DNA of 64,000 bases from Paenibacillus bovis (GTDB taxonomy: Bacteria > Bacillota > Bacilli > Paenibacillales > Paenibacillaceae), in the NCBI RefSeq assembly GCF_001421015.2, contig NZ_CP013023.1:2411501-2475500 (forward strand). The letters are read 5' to 3'. A program made the translations under genes and the position numbers. Every line of letters begins with the position of its first letter. The first letter of the stretch is position 1. Below the pieces are notes generated by a model. It was given only the letters and a program-made list of their open reading frames with translations. It ran no database searches and was not told where the DNA came from. Of the stretch, positions 50,864 through 59,226 are shown one piece after another.

Positions 50864-51946
50864 ATGGAGCCGATGAAGGAATCATTTCTCGATCTTCCCC
50901 TGCCGGATCTGATGAACAGTGATTCGACAGAAACGTTAAGGAATAAGCGCATTGCGGTGCAGCGCCAGCTTTATCAGTCTTTACCACAGGTGGATATCCG
51001 CAGCTGGGTCAAGACGGTAAACGAGATGCATGATTGTGTGATGCAGCAGGCAGTCATCCTGTGTGAACAGCAACTCATCGAGGCGGGCTACGGTCCGCCT
51101 CCTGTTGCTTATTCTTTTATCGTTTTTGGCAGTGCAGGGAGATGCGAGCAGACGCTTTGGAGCGATCAGGATAACGGACTGATTATCAGCGATGAAGAGC
51201 ATGAAAATAAAGAGTGCTATTTTGCGGAGTTCGGCAGTCGGCTCGCAGATATTCTGGAGCAGGTCGGCTATGAGAAATGTCGTGGTAAGGTCATGTGCTC
51301 CGAACCGATGTGGCGCAAGACATTGCAGGAATGGCGTATCCAACTGGACGACTGGCGGATAGATCTGAGCTGGGAGCCGGTCCGCAAATGGATCATTGCT
51401 TCGGATATGCGTCATATGTATGGAGACAAGCAGCTGGCACAGAGCTGGAAAGAATATTTTTATGAAGGAATCAAGGAGACACCGTCGCTGTCTGCAGCTG
51501 TACTGCGCAATACGGTCAGGCACAAGGCTACGCTGAATGTGCTCGGTCAGATTGTACCGGAGCGGTTTGGAGAACATGCAGGTGATTTTGATGTAAAGTA
51601 TGGAATTTATATTCCGCTTGTTAATGCATCCCGCTGTTTATCGATCCAGCATGGCATATACGAATCCTCTACCCTGAAAAGACTGGAACGGCTAATTCAG
51701 CTGGAAGCGGCATCGCTGGCGCTGCTGGAGATGATGCAGGAAGCCTTTTTGACATCACTGCGTATGCGCAACTCGACACCGGTCCGCGAATGGGATGGAT
51801 TATATGTAAGTAGTGGATTCATGCTGCAAAAGGATTGGAAGCAGCGGCCGTTTTTCCATGAATTAAGAGAAGGTCTGGGAACAGTCAAGAAAGCTCATCG
51901 TGTACTACAGCGACAATTACGCTTTCTGGAGAGGAGAGGCTTATGA
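50864..51946 (+). CDS. DUF294 nucleotidyltransferase-like protein
   Basis: A 360-aa protein with a GlnD-type nucleotidyltransferase domain (residues about 85-170; FIVFGSAGRCEQTLWSDQDN, then GLIISDEE, with the Gly-Ser and two-Asp pattern) and a helical DUF294_C output domain (TVRHKATLNVLG; GIYIPLVNASRCLSIQ). The CBS/cNMP-binding domains often fused to it are absent. It resembles the front half of uridylyltransferases that modify PII, and sits between amtB and an exonuclease gene with ATGA overlap. Target unknown. Confidence 0.85.
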   Translation: MEPMKESFLDLPLPDLMNSDSTETLRNKRIAVQRQLYQSLPQVDIRSWVKTVNEMHDCVMQQAVILCEQQLIEAGYGPPPVAYSFIVFGSAGRCEQTLWSDQDNGLIISDEEHENKECYFAEFGSRLADILEQVGYEKCRGKVMCSEPMWRKTLQEWRIQLDDWRIDLSWEPVRKWIIASDMRHMYGDKQLAQSWKEYFYEGIKETPSLSAAVLRNTVRHKATLNVLGQIVPERFGEHAGDFDVKYGIYIPLVNASRCLSIQHGIYESSTLKRLERLIQLEAASLALLEMMQEAFLTSLRMRNSTPVREWDGLYVSSGFMLQKDWKQRPFFHELREGLGTVKKAHRVLQRQLRFLERRGL

Positions 51947-52674
51947 AAGAACCTGCGAAAACCGGAAGTGGCTTTTGGCGGAGTCTGCGCAGCGGCGGAG
52001 TGCCGTCTGCGATTGCTTCGGTCTTTGGTGCACCTTCTGCCCAGCAGATGGCTTTTATACGTTCTCTGTCACGTGAGCAGCGTCGCACGGAAGTGCTGCA
52101 TTTGCCGCTTAATCGCCTGGAGACCGTCGTGTTCGATCTGGAGACGACGGGATTTCATGCGCAGCATGGCGATGAGATTTTATCGTTTGGCGCAGTGAAG
52201 CTGGTCGGGGATGAGCAGGTGGATGAATTTTATACCCTGGTAAATCCCAAAATACCGGTACCCAATAATATTACGGAATTGACGGGCATTACGCAGGCAA
52301 TGACCGATCAGGCGCCTGCACTCATCGATGGGCTGCATGATTTTATGGCTTTTGCCGGCAGATCGGTATTGATTGCGCATGGTACCGGACATGACAAAGC
52401 ATTCCTGAATGCTGCTTTATGGAAAACCTCCAAAATTCAATTGACCCACCGTATTCTGGATACGATGATGATCGCCAGATGGCTCAAGCCTTCACTTGGT
52501 AGTTACGGATTAGATGAAGTTCTGGAGGAGGCTAATATCCCTGTAACGATGCGCCATCATGCGCTGGAGGATGCAAAAATGACAGCTTCCCTGTGGAAAG
52601 AGTATCTTCGTCTAATGCGTCACAAGCAGGTGGAGACGCTAGAGGATTTGTACGCTTATCTTTGTAATTTCTGA
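51943..52674 (+). CDS. DnaQ-like 3'-5' exonuclease (DEDDh)
   Basis: A 243-aa exonuclease of the DNA polymerase III epsilon family. Exo I is VFDLETTGFHAQHGDEILSF, exo II LIAHGTGHDKAFL, exo III HHALEDAKMTASLW. The N-terminal 60 residues are extra and low in homology. It overlaps the DUF294 gene by four bases (ATGA), so the two are translated together. This pairing recurs in other bacteria, where DUF294 proteins stand beside epsilon-like exonucleases. No terminator is seen between its stop and 53410. Confidence 0.9.
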   Translation: MKEPAKTGSGFWRSLRSGGVPSAIASVFGAPSAQQMAFIRSLSREQRRTEVLHLPLNRLETVVFDLETTGFHAQHGDEILSFGAVKLVGDEQVDEFYTLVNPKIPVPNNITELTGITQAMTDQAPALIDGLHDFMAFAGRSVLIAHGTGHDKAFLNAALWKTSKIQLTHRILDTMMIARWLKPSLGSYGLDEVLEEANIPVTMRHHALEDAKMTASLWKEYLRLMRHKQVETLEDLYAYLCNF

Positions 52675-52758
52675 TAGCGTTACGGGCGGATCTACAAGAC
52701 TGGAATGCAGAATAGTTCTGAATAAGATGTAGTTTTGAATAGCGGCCAGCTTGGCATA

Positions 52759-53388
52759 TTAGTAGATATGCAGAACAGCAGGTGCAAGTATGTAGGGCCT
52801 TTGTTGAGCATTCGTCATACTTGAGGATAAACACGATTGTTGCGCTACTTTATAAGAACCGATATACAGTGGTGTAGGTGAGCTTATATGACATATAGAA
52901 TAGATAGCAGGACTTGCTGCCGCAGCGATTGGAATTGCGCCAGGAGGGAAACTGGAATCTGGCAGATACTCATTTACCATTCCTTTCTTCTTCTCAGATA
53001 TTGAATCTATCTCTGATAAAGGTGCTGTTGAACCAATCAAATACACCGAGATCATGGATGCAAATTCCGGAAGCTGCTCTTTATCGGTAATAGAAGGTAC
53101 CGGTGCTGTGACCGGGTGGGAGTGAAAGATGCCGATCAGCTCGCTGCTCTCGAAGCAGTACGGTATCCAATCCTCAGGTGCAAAAGAAAAATGATGCAGC
53201 GGGTCAGGTGCAACGTTGCGTAGTCCACGATAAGAGTGGATATGCATACCGCCCGCTGCTTTTTTACCGAGCAGTACTCCGCACACTTCGGCAGCGGGTG
53301 AAGAGGCCATATGCGCTGCAATCTGCTCCAGGGCAGAGGAAGCGAGACGAATGGTATTATGCTCTTCCCTGTTGGGCAAGTGTGCCAT
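52759..53388 (-). CDS. JAMM/MPN (M67) metallopeptidase-like protein
   Basis: A 209-aa protein with a JAMM domain in the first 140 residues: AAEVCGVLLGKK (the catalytic Glu) and GIFHSHPVTAPVPSITD (HxH...SxxD zinc site), both intact. The C-terminal 80 residues (Pro/Ser-rich) are unlike the family. ATG 53388 has GAGGG eight bases upstream; the frame is open to 53526 but the leader contains a hairpin. JAMM enzymes in bacteria often free ubiquitin-like proteins (ThiS/MoaD/CysO); none is next to it. Convergent with the amtB operon. Confidence 0.83.
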   Translation of the reverse strand: MAHLPNREEHNTIRLASSALEQIAAHMASSPAAEVCGVLLGKKAAGGMHIHSYRGLRNVAPDPLHHFSFAPEDWIPYCFESSELIGIFHSHPVTAPVPSITDKEQLPEFASMISVYLIGSTAPLSEIDSISEKKKGMVNEYLPDSSFPPGAIPIAAAASPAIYSICHISSPTPLYIGSYKVAQQSCLSSSMTNAQQRPYILAPAVLHIY

Positions 53389-53715
53389 GCGTATTACCCT
53401 CTCTACTTGGACTCTCTGTATAACAGAGGGTCTCTTTTTTTGTGAATGTATTCTTCCAATTGTCGATCCCAGGAAGCATGCCGACAAGCATGCCAACAAG
53501 CCAAAGACCCTGATGCTGTCTTGCATGATTCTATAGCAGCGGTGTATACACTATTGTCCGCTATCTATAATTATCATGCAAACAAACAGGCAAAAGGGTT
53601 CTTTGGTCAATCAAGCTTTGGTTAATCAAAGTTGTTCAATAAAATAGTGAAGGACCATGATGTATCACTACACCACTATGAAGCGTTACAGTATATTGCT
53701 GACAAAATAGTCTGG
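53389..53715. other. Intergenic region between JAMM gene and cimA
   Basis: About 330 bases. It holds the plus-strand terminator hairpin and no credible ORF. No clear terminator is seen for cimA on the minus strand. Confidence 0.45.
53410..53441 (+). terminator. Plus-strand terminator antisense to the JAMM leader
   Basis: GACTCTCTG pairs with CAGAGGGTC (one G-T), with a five-base loop, followed by TCTTTTTTT on the plus strand. The first terminator I find downstream of the amtB operon is this one. Confidence 0.6.
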
Positions 53716-55335
53716 TCAGTGATTAACAATACCCTGTGCAGTCGATTCCTGATGATCGCTCTGATCCGGCAGCTGCTGACCAAGCAGGGCATAACGGATA
53801 CTGTCGACAAGCGCTTCCCAGCTGGCTTCGATAACGTTGGCGGAGACGCCTACCGTACTCCACGTAGTCTGCAGATTCTGGGATTCGATCAATACGCGAA
53901 CCTTGGAAGCAGTAGCGTCGGCTTCATCCAGCACACGAACCTTGTAGTCGGACAGATGCATTTCACGCAGACTCGGGTAATATTCGACCAGTGCTTTGCG
54001 GAGTGCATTATCGAGTGCATTGACCGGTCCATTGCCTTCGGCCGCGGTATAGATACTTTCTCCACCGATTCGGACTTTGACAAAAGCTTCGGATACAACG
54101 GCGGAGCCAGCATTTTTCTCGACCAGCATTTTGAAGGATTCAAATACAAACAGTTCCTTGAACTCGCCATTCGCTTCGCGTAGCAGCAGTTCGAGAGAAG
54201 CATCAGCGCCTTCGAATTGATAGCCCTGATGTTCCAGATCCTTAATTTTGCCAATGATCTGACGGGTTTCTTCGTTCTCGGGGTTCAGCTCAAGATTCAT
54301 TTCTTTGGCTTTGGACAGGATATTGCTCTGACCTGCCAGCTCGGAAACGAGAATCCGCTGCTTGTTACCGACCTGCTCGGGTTCGATATGCTCATACGTA
54401 CGGGAATCACGCAAAATAGCAGATACGTGAATACCACCTTTATGGGCAAAAGCGGCGTTGCCGACGTATGGCTGATTTACTGGCATATGCACGTTGGCGA
54501 TCTCGCTGATATACCGTGCCGTATTGGTCAGCTGACCGATCTGTTCGGAAGTAATACAGGCATAATCCATTTTGAGCTGCAGATTGGGGATGATAGAGCA
54601 GAGGTTGGCATTGCCGCAGCGTTCGCCATAACCGTTCATCGTGCCCTGTACCTGACGTGCACCTGCCTGTATGGCGCTGAGTGTATTGGCAACTGCAAGT
54701 TCACAGTCATTATGCGTGTGAATACCGAGTGAAGCCCCATCCAGCTCGGCGGTCAATCTGGAGACGATCTCGTACACTTCATGCGGTAATGTACCTCCAT
54801 TGGTGTCGCAGAGAGTTAGCCAGTCTGCACCTGCCGCATGAGCCGCGCGCAGTACGGATACGGCATATTCGGGATTATTTTTATACCCGTCAAAAAAATG
54901 TTCGGCATCAAAAATCAGTTCCATGTGCTGCTGCTTGAGATAGGCGATTGAATCGGAGATCATCGCCAGATTTTCTTCCAGTGTCGTCTGAAGTGCTGTA
55001 TGAACATGAAAGTCCCAGGACTTGCCGACCAGTGTAGCAGCCTGTGCGCCGGATTCCACCATACGCTGCAGGTTGGCATCTTCATGTGCCGAACTTCCTT
55101 TGCGGCGTGTGCTGCCAAAAGCAGTGATCTTGGCGTTCAGTCCCAGTGTCTGTACACGTTTGAAAAATTCAATATCTTTACCGTTGCTGCCCGGAATACC
55201 ACCTTCGATGTAGTGTACACCGAGTTCATCAAGTTTTTTGGCGATCTTCAGCTTGTCGTCGGCAGAGAGGCTGATGCCTTCGCCCTGGGTGCCGTCGCGA
55301 AGCGTCGTATCGAAAATCGATATGGATGTGGACAT
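53716..55335 (-). CDS. cimA: Citramalate synthase
   Basis: A 539-aa enzyme of the LeuA/CimA family, long form with C-terminal LeuA dimer domain. It condenses pyruvate with acetyl-CoA to (R)-citramalate, an alternative first step to isoleucine. Markers: FDTTLRDGTQGEGISLSADD, SLGIHTHNDCELAVANTL, VQGTMNGYGERCGNANLCSI, NAAFAHKGGIHVSAI. The C-terminal domain has the regulatory-fold YKVRVLDE...KVRVLIES pattern. ATG 55335 has AAGGGGG ten bases upstream; the frame is open to 55377. Lacks a leucine operon neighbourhood. Confidence 0.92.
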   Translation of the reverse strand: MSTSISIFDTTLRDGTQGEGISLSADDKLKIAKKLDELGVHYIEGGIPGSNGKDIEFFKRVQTLGLNAKITAFGSTRRKGSSAHEDANLQRMVESGAQAATLVGKSWDFHVHTALQTTLEENLAMISDSIAYLKQQHMELIFDAEHFFDGYKNNPEYAVSVLRAAHAAGADWLTLCDTNGGTLPHEVYEIVSRLTAELDGASLGIHTHNDCELAVANTLSAIQAGARQVQGTMNGYGERCGNANLCSIIPNLQLKMDYACITSEQIGQLTNTARYISEIANVHMPVNQPYVGNAAFAHKGGIHVSAILRDSRTYEHIEPEQVGNKQRILVSELAGQSNILSKAKEMNLELNPENEETRQIIGKIKDLEHQGYQFEGADASLELLLREANGEFKELFVFESFKMLVEKNAGSAVVSEAFVKVRIGGESIYTAAEGNGPVNALDNALRKALVEYYPSLREMHLSDYKVRVLDEADATASKVRVLIESQNLQTTWSTVGVSANVIEASWEALVDSIRYALLGQQLPDQSDHQESTAQGIVNH

Positions 55336-55513
55336 GATATGGAATCCCCCTTGTATTGGACCAAGATTCAAAAACATTTTATTGCGGGTGTCAGAGATGC
55401 CTTATTTTTTAGTATAATTCGTTATTATAGCATTGGATATATGTCAGGTATACGATAATTTTGCTGAAAATACAGCTTATACACGGCGATCCAAAAGAAT
55501 GGAGGAACAAATC

Positions 55514-56080
55514 ATGGAAGTAAGAATAGAGAAGGTAGAACAGAACGGAAAAGAATATACGATAAGGTATCAGCTGGAAAAGCCGCTGCCATTTGATCTG
55601 CACGATATTGTCATGCTGCAGGCAGGCGATTATGTAGTAGGCAGTGTACGTCAGCTGGATGCGGAGCAGATTACGCTGTATATCAGTAAAGATGAATTAA
55701 ACTGGGGAGACAAAACGATTATCCAGCTCGCGTTCTCACCAACTGTATCGATTCGCGGCAGCAAAGAAATTATTGCGGAGCTGGGACATTTCCCGGATTT
55801 TGAAGAGGGTATTATTACCGGATACGAAATAGGCAAGGATCAGGTGGAACTGACGATTCAACTGCCGGAACCCTTATCCGATCGTGAAGTAAAGCTGACT
55901 TTCCTGGAAGCTTTTGATATTGAGTTCTCTCCGCCGGATGCACGTCTTAATGTGATCGCCGAAGTAGACTTCCGTTACGATGGTACCGATATGGTCGTGG
56001 ATATTGAAGCCGCGCAGGGATTGTCCGGCAGCTTTTTCTGTGGCGGTATTCAGGCGGAGCTGGTTCAGAACGAAAACTAA
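55514..56080 (+). CDS. Hypothetical soluble protein
   Basis: A 188-aa acidic protein with mostly beta-like alternating residues (IRYQLEKPLPFDLHDIVMLQ; YISKDELNWGDKTIIQLAF). GGAGG eight bases before ATG 55514 fixes the start; the frame is open from 55433. A FFCGG motif near the end carries its single Cys. I recognise no family. It is followed by the broken metallophosphoesterase. Confidence 0.55.
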   Translation: MEVRIEKVEQNGKEYTIRYQLEKPLPFDLHDIVMLQAGDYVVGSVRQLDAEQITLYISKDELNWGDKTIIQLAFSPTVSIRGSKEIIAELGHFPDFEEGIITGYEIGKDQVELTIQLPEPLSDREVKLTFLEAFDIEFSPPDARLNVIAEVDFRYDGTDMVVDIEAAQGLSGSFFCGGIQAELVQNEN

Positions 56081-56207
56081 ATGATCCGGGTACAGGCCGC
56101 TGCTGCCAAAAGTAATAATCCATAGAATAATGGTGGATAACAGCGGCGGATACCGGTTTTATCCGGATGGGGCATTAAATATCGTGTTGTGGTATGGAGG
56201 GATAAGA

Positions 56208-56509
56208 ATAATCTATATTACCGGGGATGCGCATGGTACACACGGCATCGCTTCCAGATTGAATACTCGTAATTTCCCACAGCAGAGACAAATGAACAAA
56301 CAGGATTACGTTATTATAGCAGCCTGGAATGGATTCGGCAGCATTATGGGACGGATGTAGAAGAAGACGAGATGCATCATTATTTGCAAATGATACAAGA
56401 CAAGCTTCATTGTCGTCAGTGGTGGTTTGGCCATTTTCATCAGGATGCGGAACTGTCCGGCAGGCAGTGTCTGCTGTATCACTCTATGGTTCTTTTGAGT
56501 GAAAATTAA
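56208..56509 (+). pseudogene. Remnant of a metallophosphoesterase gene
   Basis: The two ends of a metallophosphatase of the IYxTGDxHG type are recognisable; the middle is missing. The 5' part (56208-56331) reads IYITGDAHGTHGIASRLNTR then NFPQQRQMNKQDYVII, where the family continues CGDFGG. The frame then jumps, and from 56354 the other end follows in a different frame: DVEEDEMHHYLQMIQDKLHC, then RQWWFGHFHQDAELSGRQ, stop at 56507-56509. The start codon position is ATA, though GGAGGG sits upstream. About 500 bases of the middle are lost. Confidence 0.75.
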
Positions 56510-56561
56510 CAATTCAAATTGAAAGTACAAAAGATATACCCGAAGTGAGGAGGTCGGCATA

Positions 56562-58166
56562 GTGCCCAGACCGAAAAGAGAGTTATCCCAGCAAGTTCAA
56601 GTATGTATCAACAAACTATACAAACAGCAAAGCAGCAATTGGATCAGACTTATCCGGCGTTCCGGAGAAATTGCTGCTATTCCGTATTTGACGCCTTTTC
56701 TGGAATCACCGGATCTGGAATTGCAGACAGCAGCGGAGAATACGATTAGCGATCTGCTGCAGCATTGTCCTCCATCGGATCTGGTATGGCTGAGTGAGAA
56801 GATGCGTGAATACCTTCCCTATGGCTTTACGGAAAATGCCAGTCAATGGGTTCATTTGACAGCAGAAAACGTAAAAAAATGGCCGGCCAGCGTTCATCCG
56901 ATCAAAATCATTATGGCAAGTTTCCATTGGAACGGCTATGTACGGGAAGAAGCATTAAAACGGATTATCCAGTTTCATGACGGATCCGAGATTCCTTTTC
57001 TGTTAATACGAATGAATGATTGGGTATCTCCAATCCGTTTTCATACGTACAAAGCATTAAAGCAGCGTATACATACGCATAATGCAGGTGCTTTTATCCG
57101 TAATATTACGCTGGTGAAAAGACTGGAAAGCTGCGGAAGAGATCGCTATGAGACATTGACAGAGTCCGTTTATGATCTGCTGCGTCAGCCGGAATGTCTG
57201 CCGGAGCTGGAAAAGGGAACGTTATCGACAGACCGGGATACCCGGCGTTTTTGCCTTCAAATGGCTCTGGAATCGCGTGCAGCAGTACCGGCAGAAGTAC
57301 TCGAAAAAGCACTGTATGACCGTGATGCTTCTATACGACTATGGGCAGCGAGACAAAGTGGTAAAACATTATCTGGTGCAGGTCTGCAACATATCCTTTT
57401 ATTAATGATAAATGATTCCTTTCCATCAGTGCGACGGGAAGCATTGGAATTGATGGCACATCATTCTCCTGAACAGGCGATTCCTTTTCTCAAAGAAGGA
57501 CTGCTGGATCGCAATGCGGTGATCCGCGAGATTGCTCGCAGGCACTTGTCACAAACGGAATCGGTATCTTATGCAGAACTCTATCTGGATACCATCTGGT
57601 CGAACAATGAACGATACCTGGCAGCAGCACTATATGGTCTGGGCGAAACAGGACAGAAGGAAGATGCCGAGGTTATAGCGGAATATGTGCATCATCCAGA
57701 GATTCATGTCAGAAAAGCGGTCGTTCATAGCCTGGCACGTCTGAATGCAGATGCATACCGGGAGCTGCTCTGGCAGTCGCTGCTGGATAGTCAGCCTGGA
57801 ATATCCAGAGAAGCGGTACAAGCACTGAACAGGCATACCTATCTACTGAACAAGGAGAGATTGGTGCAGGGTATTATAGAAAGTCACTGTGTACATGTAC
57901 AGCGTAATATGCTGCGTCTACTGCCGGCTGTAGGAGGATGGCAGCAGCTGGAGGGGCTACTGGATATTGTAGCTCGGACCAGATCAGGCTGGATACAGCG
58001 GACCAGTATTCATCAGCTCCATAACTGGATTCATGCCTCGGGTCGTTCGTATCGTAGCCAGCTTACCGATGAACAGGCACAGGCACTACTAGACAAACTG
58101 GACGCCTGCACGATACTTCTGGAACCCAAGCAGGTTCATCTGCTGCGATGGCTGATTACTTCATGA
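56562..58166 (+). CDS. HEAT-repeat protein
   Basis: A 534-aa alpha-solenoid built of HEAT-like repeats across most of its length (AIPYLTPFLESPDLELQTAA; KALYDRDASIRLWAARQSG; LMINDSFPSVRREALELMAH; YVHHPEIHVRKAVVHSLARL). GTG start with GAGGAGG nine bases upstream. No enzymatic motif is seen; a scaffold or regulator of another protein is likely. The downstream gene starts 22 bases after and is probably co-transcribed. Confidence 0.78.
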   Translation: MPRPKRELSQQVQVCINKLYKQQSSNWIRLIRRSGEIAAIPYLTPFLESPDLELQTAAENTISDLLQHCPPSDLVWLSEKMREYLPYGFTENASQWVHLTAENVKKWPASVHPIKIIMASFHWNGYVREEALKRIIQFHDGSEIPFLLIRMNDWVSPIRFHTYKALKQRIHTHNAGAFIRNITLVKRLESCGRDRYETLTESVYDLLRQPECLPELEKGTLSTDRDTRRFCLQMALESRAAVPAEVLEKALYDRDASIRLWAARQSGKTLSGAGLQHILLLMINDSFPSVRREALELMAHHSPEQAIPFLKEGLLDRNAVIREIARRHLSQTESVSYAELYLDTIWSNNERYLAAALYGLGETGQKEDAEVIAEYVHHPEIHVRKAVVHSLARLNADAYRELLWQSLLDSQPGISREAVQALNRHTYLLNKERLVQGIIESHCVHVQRNMLRLLPAVGGWQQLEGLLDIVARTRSGWIQRTSIHQLHNWIHASGRSYRSQLTDEQAQALLDKLDACTILLEPKQVHLLRWLITS

Positions 58167-58188
58167 CATGGTAAAGGAGAACAAATAG

Positions 58189-59046
58189 ATGGGAGAATAT
58201 TTTAATAAATACCGGCTGGAGCCTCAAAAGGGGGAGACACCTCGAACGATCGAGATTAACCATGCGGAAATCATGGCACTCAACAAGATGATCATGTTTC
58301 TCAAATTTGAATGCAGCGATCCGGAAGCCGGTCTGTATGCAGGCAGTACTTCGCTGAACAGCCTGCTCGGCAAGGTGCTGGAAGTGTATCCTTATCGCGA
58401 GAGCCAGCAGGACTTTCTGATGAAGCCGAATCCGCGTATCGCCGGTATTGTAATGGATCAGCTGGAACGTGCCGATCTGATAGAGCGGACTTCGTCTGCC
58501 CGGCGCAGTCCCGAGTTGAATCGTCTCATTATGGAAGCGATGGTATACCCGTATGCTTATGATGAACAATTGATGCAAAGGGAGTCGTACCCGCCGCTGC
58601 TGCCAGAAGATGAGGTGCAGACAGGTGAGCAGTGGACAGAGCAATTGGCTGGAATCATGTATAAAGAGCCGCATGCAGAACAGATTCGGAGCAGCTGGGA
58701 CAGATTGTCACTCGGGATACGCAATCTGCTATTGTTGATCGACTATGATACCGAACTGCAAATGAATGGATTGCTGACAGCACTGCATAATTTTGATGCT
58801 CGTCATCAGCTCGATCAGCTGATCACTGCGCTGCAGGATGCGGGACTCGTACATGAGGCTATTTTGGTTCAAGATCTGCAGCAGCTCCGCAGCACTGAAG
58901 AAGACATAGATGCAGCAGGCAACCTGACGAGAGTATTTGCCGCCAAATTACAAATCGCCGAACAGATTATACAGTCGGATGAGCATTCTTTTCTGTATGA
59001 TCGTATGTACGATTATGCGGATTGTGTTTTACAAAGCTGGAGTTAA
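58189..59046 (+). CDS. Hypothetical protein with DMP19-like C-terminal half
   Basis: A 285-aa soluble protein. The N-terminal 140 residues match nothing I know (start GEYFNKYRLEPQKGETPRTI). The C-terminal half (LLLLIDYDTELQMNGLLTAL, then a helix pair ending near residue 270) recalls the DMP19/DUF4375 helical domain, but the call is tentative. Operon with the HEAT-repeat gene. A role as its partner is inference. Confidence 0.5.
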   Translation: MGEYFNKYRLEPQKGETPRTIEINHAEIMALNKMIMFLKFECSDPEAGLYAGSTSLNSLLGKVLEVYPYRESQQDFLMKPNPRIAGIVMDQLERADLIERTSSARRSPELNRLIMEAMVYPYAYDEQLMQRESYPPLLPEDEVQTGEQWTEQLAGIMYKEPHAEQIRSSWDRLSLGIRNLLLLIDYDTELQMNGLLTALHNFDARHQLDQLITALQDAGLVHEAILVQDLQQLRSTEEDIDAAGNLTRVFAAKLQIAEQIIQSDEHSFLYDRMYDYADCVLQSWS

Positions 59047-59226
59047 GACATTTTGTGTCATATACATATGATGATGTTTTGTCTGTAGCATGTACCTTAT
59101 TTATCTGGAATTGTCCTATCATTGATTGTCAGATGGCTATTCTTTTTTTATAATAAAAGAGAACATTTGTACGCATGAAATTGTCTATTCATCAGCAGGA
59201 TGTCAGTCAGCAGGAGGAGGGAAGCG

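Noticed and set aside
53632..54183. 183-codon plus-strand open frame
   Set aside because: Antisense to the conserved 3' end of cimA; no ribosome binding site and no recognisable domain.
55336..55513. T-box or leader attenuator for cimA
   Set aside because: The divergent region is only about 180 bases and shows neither a T-box sequence nor a terminator/antiterminator pair.
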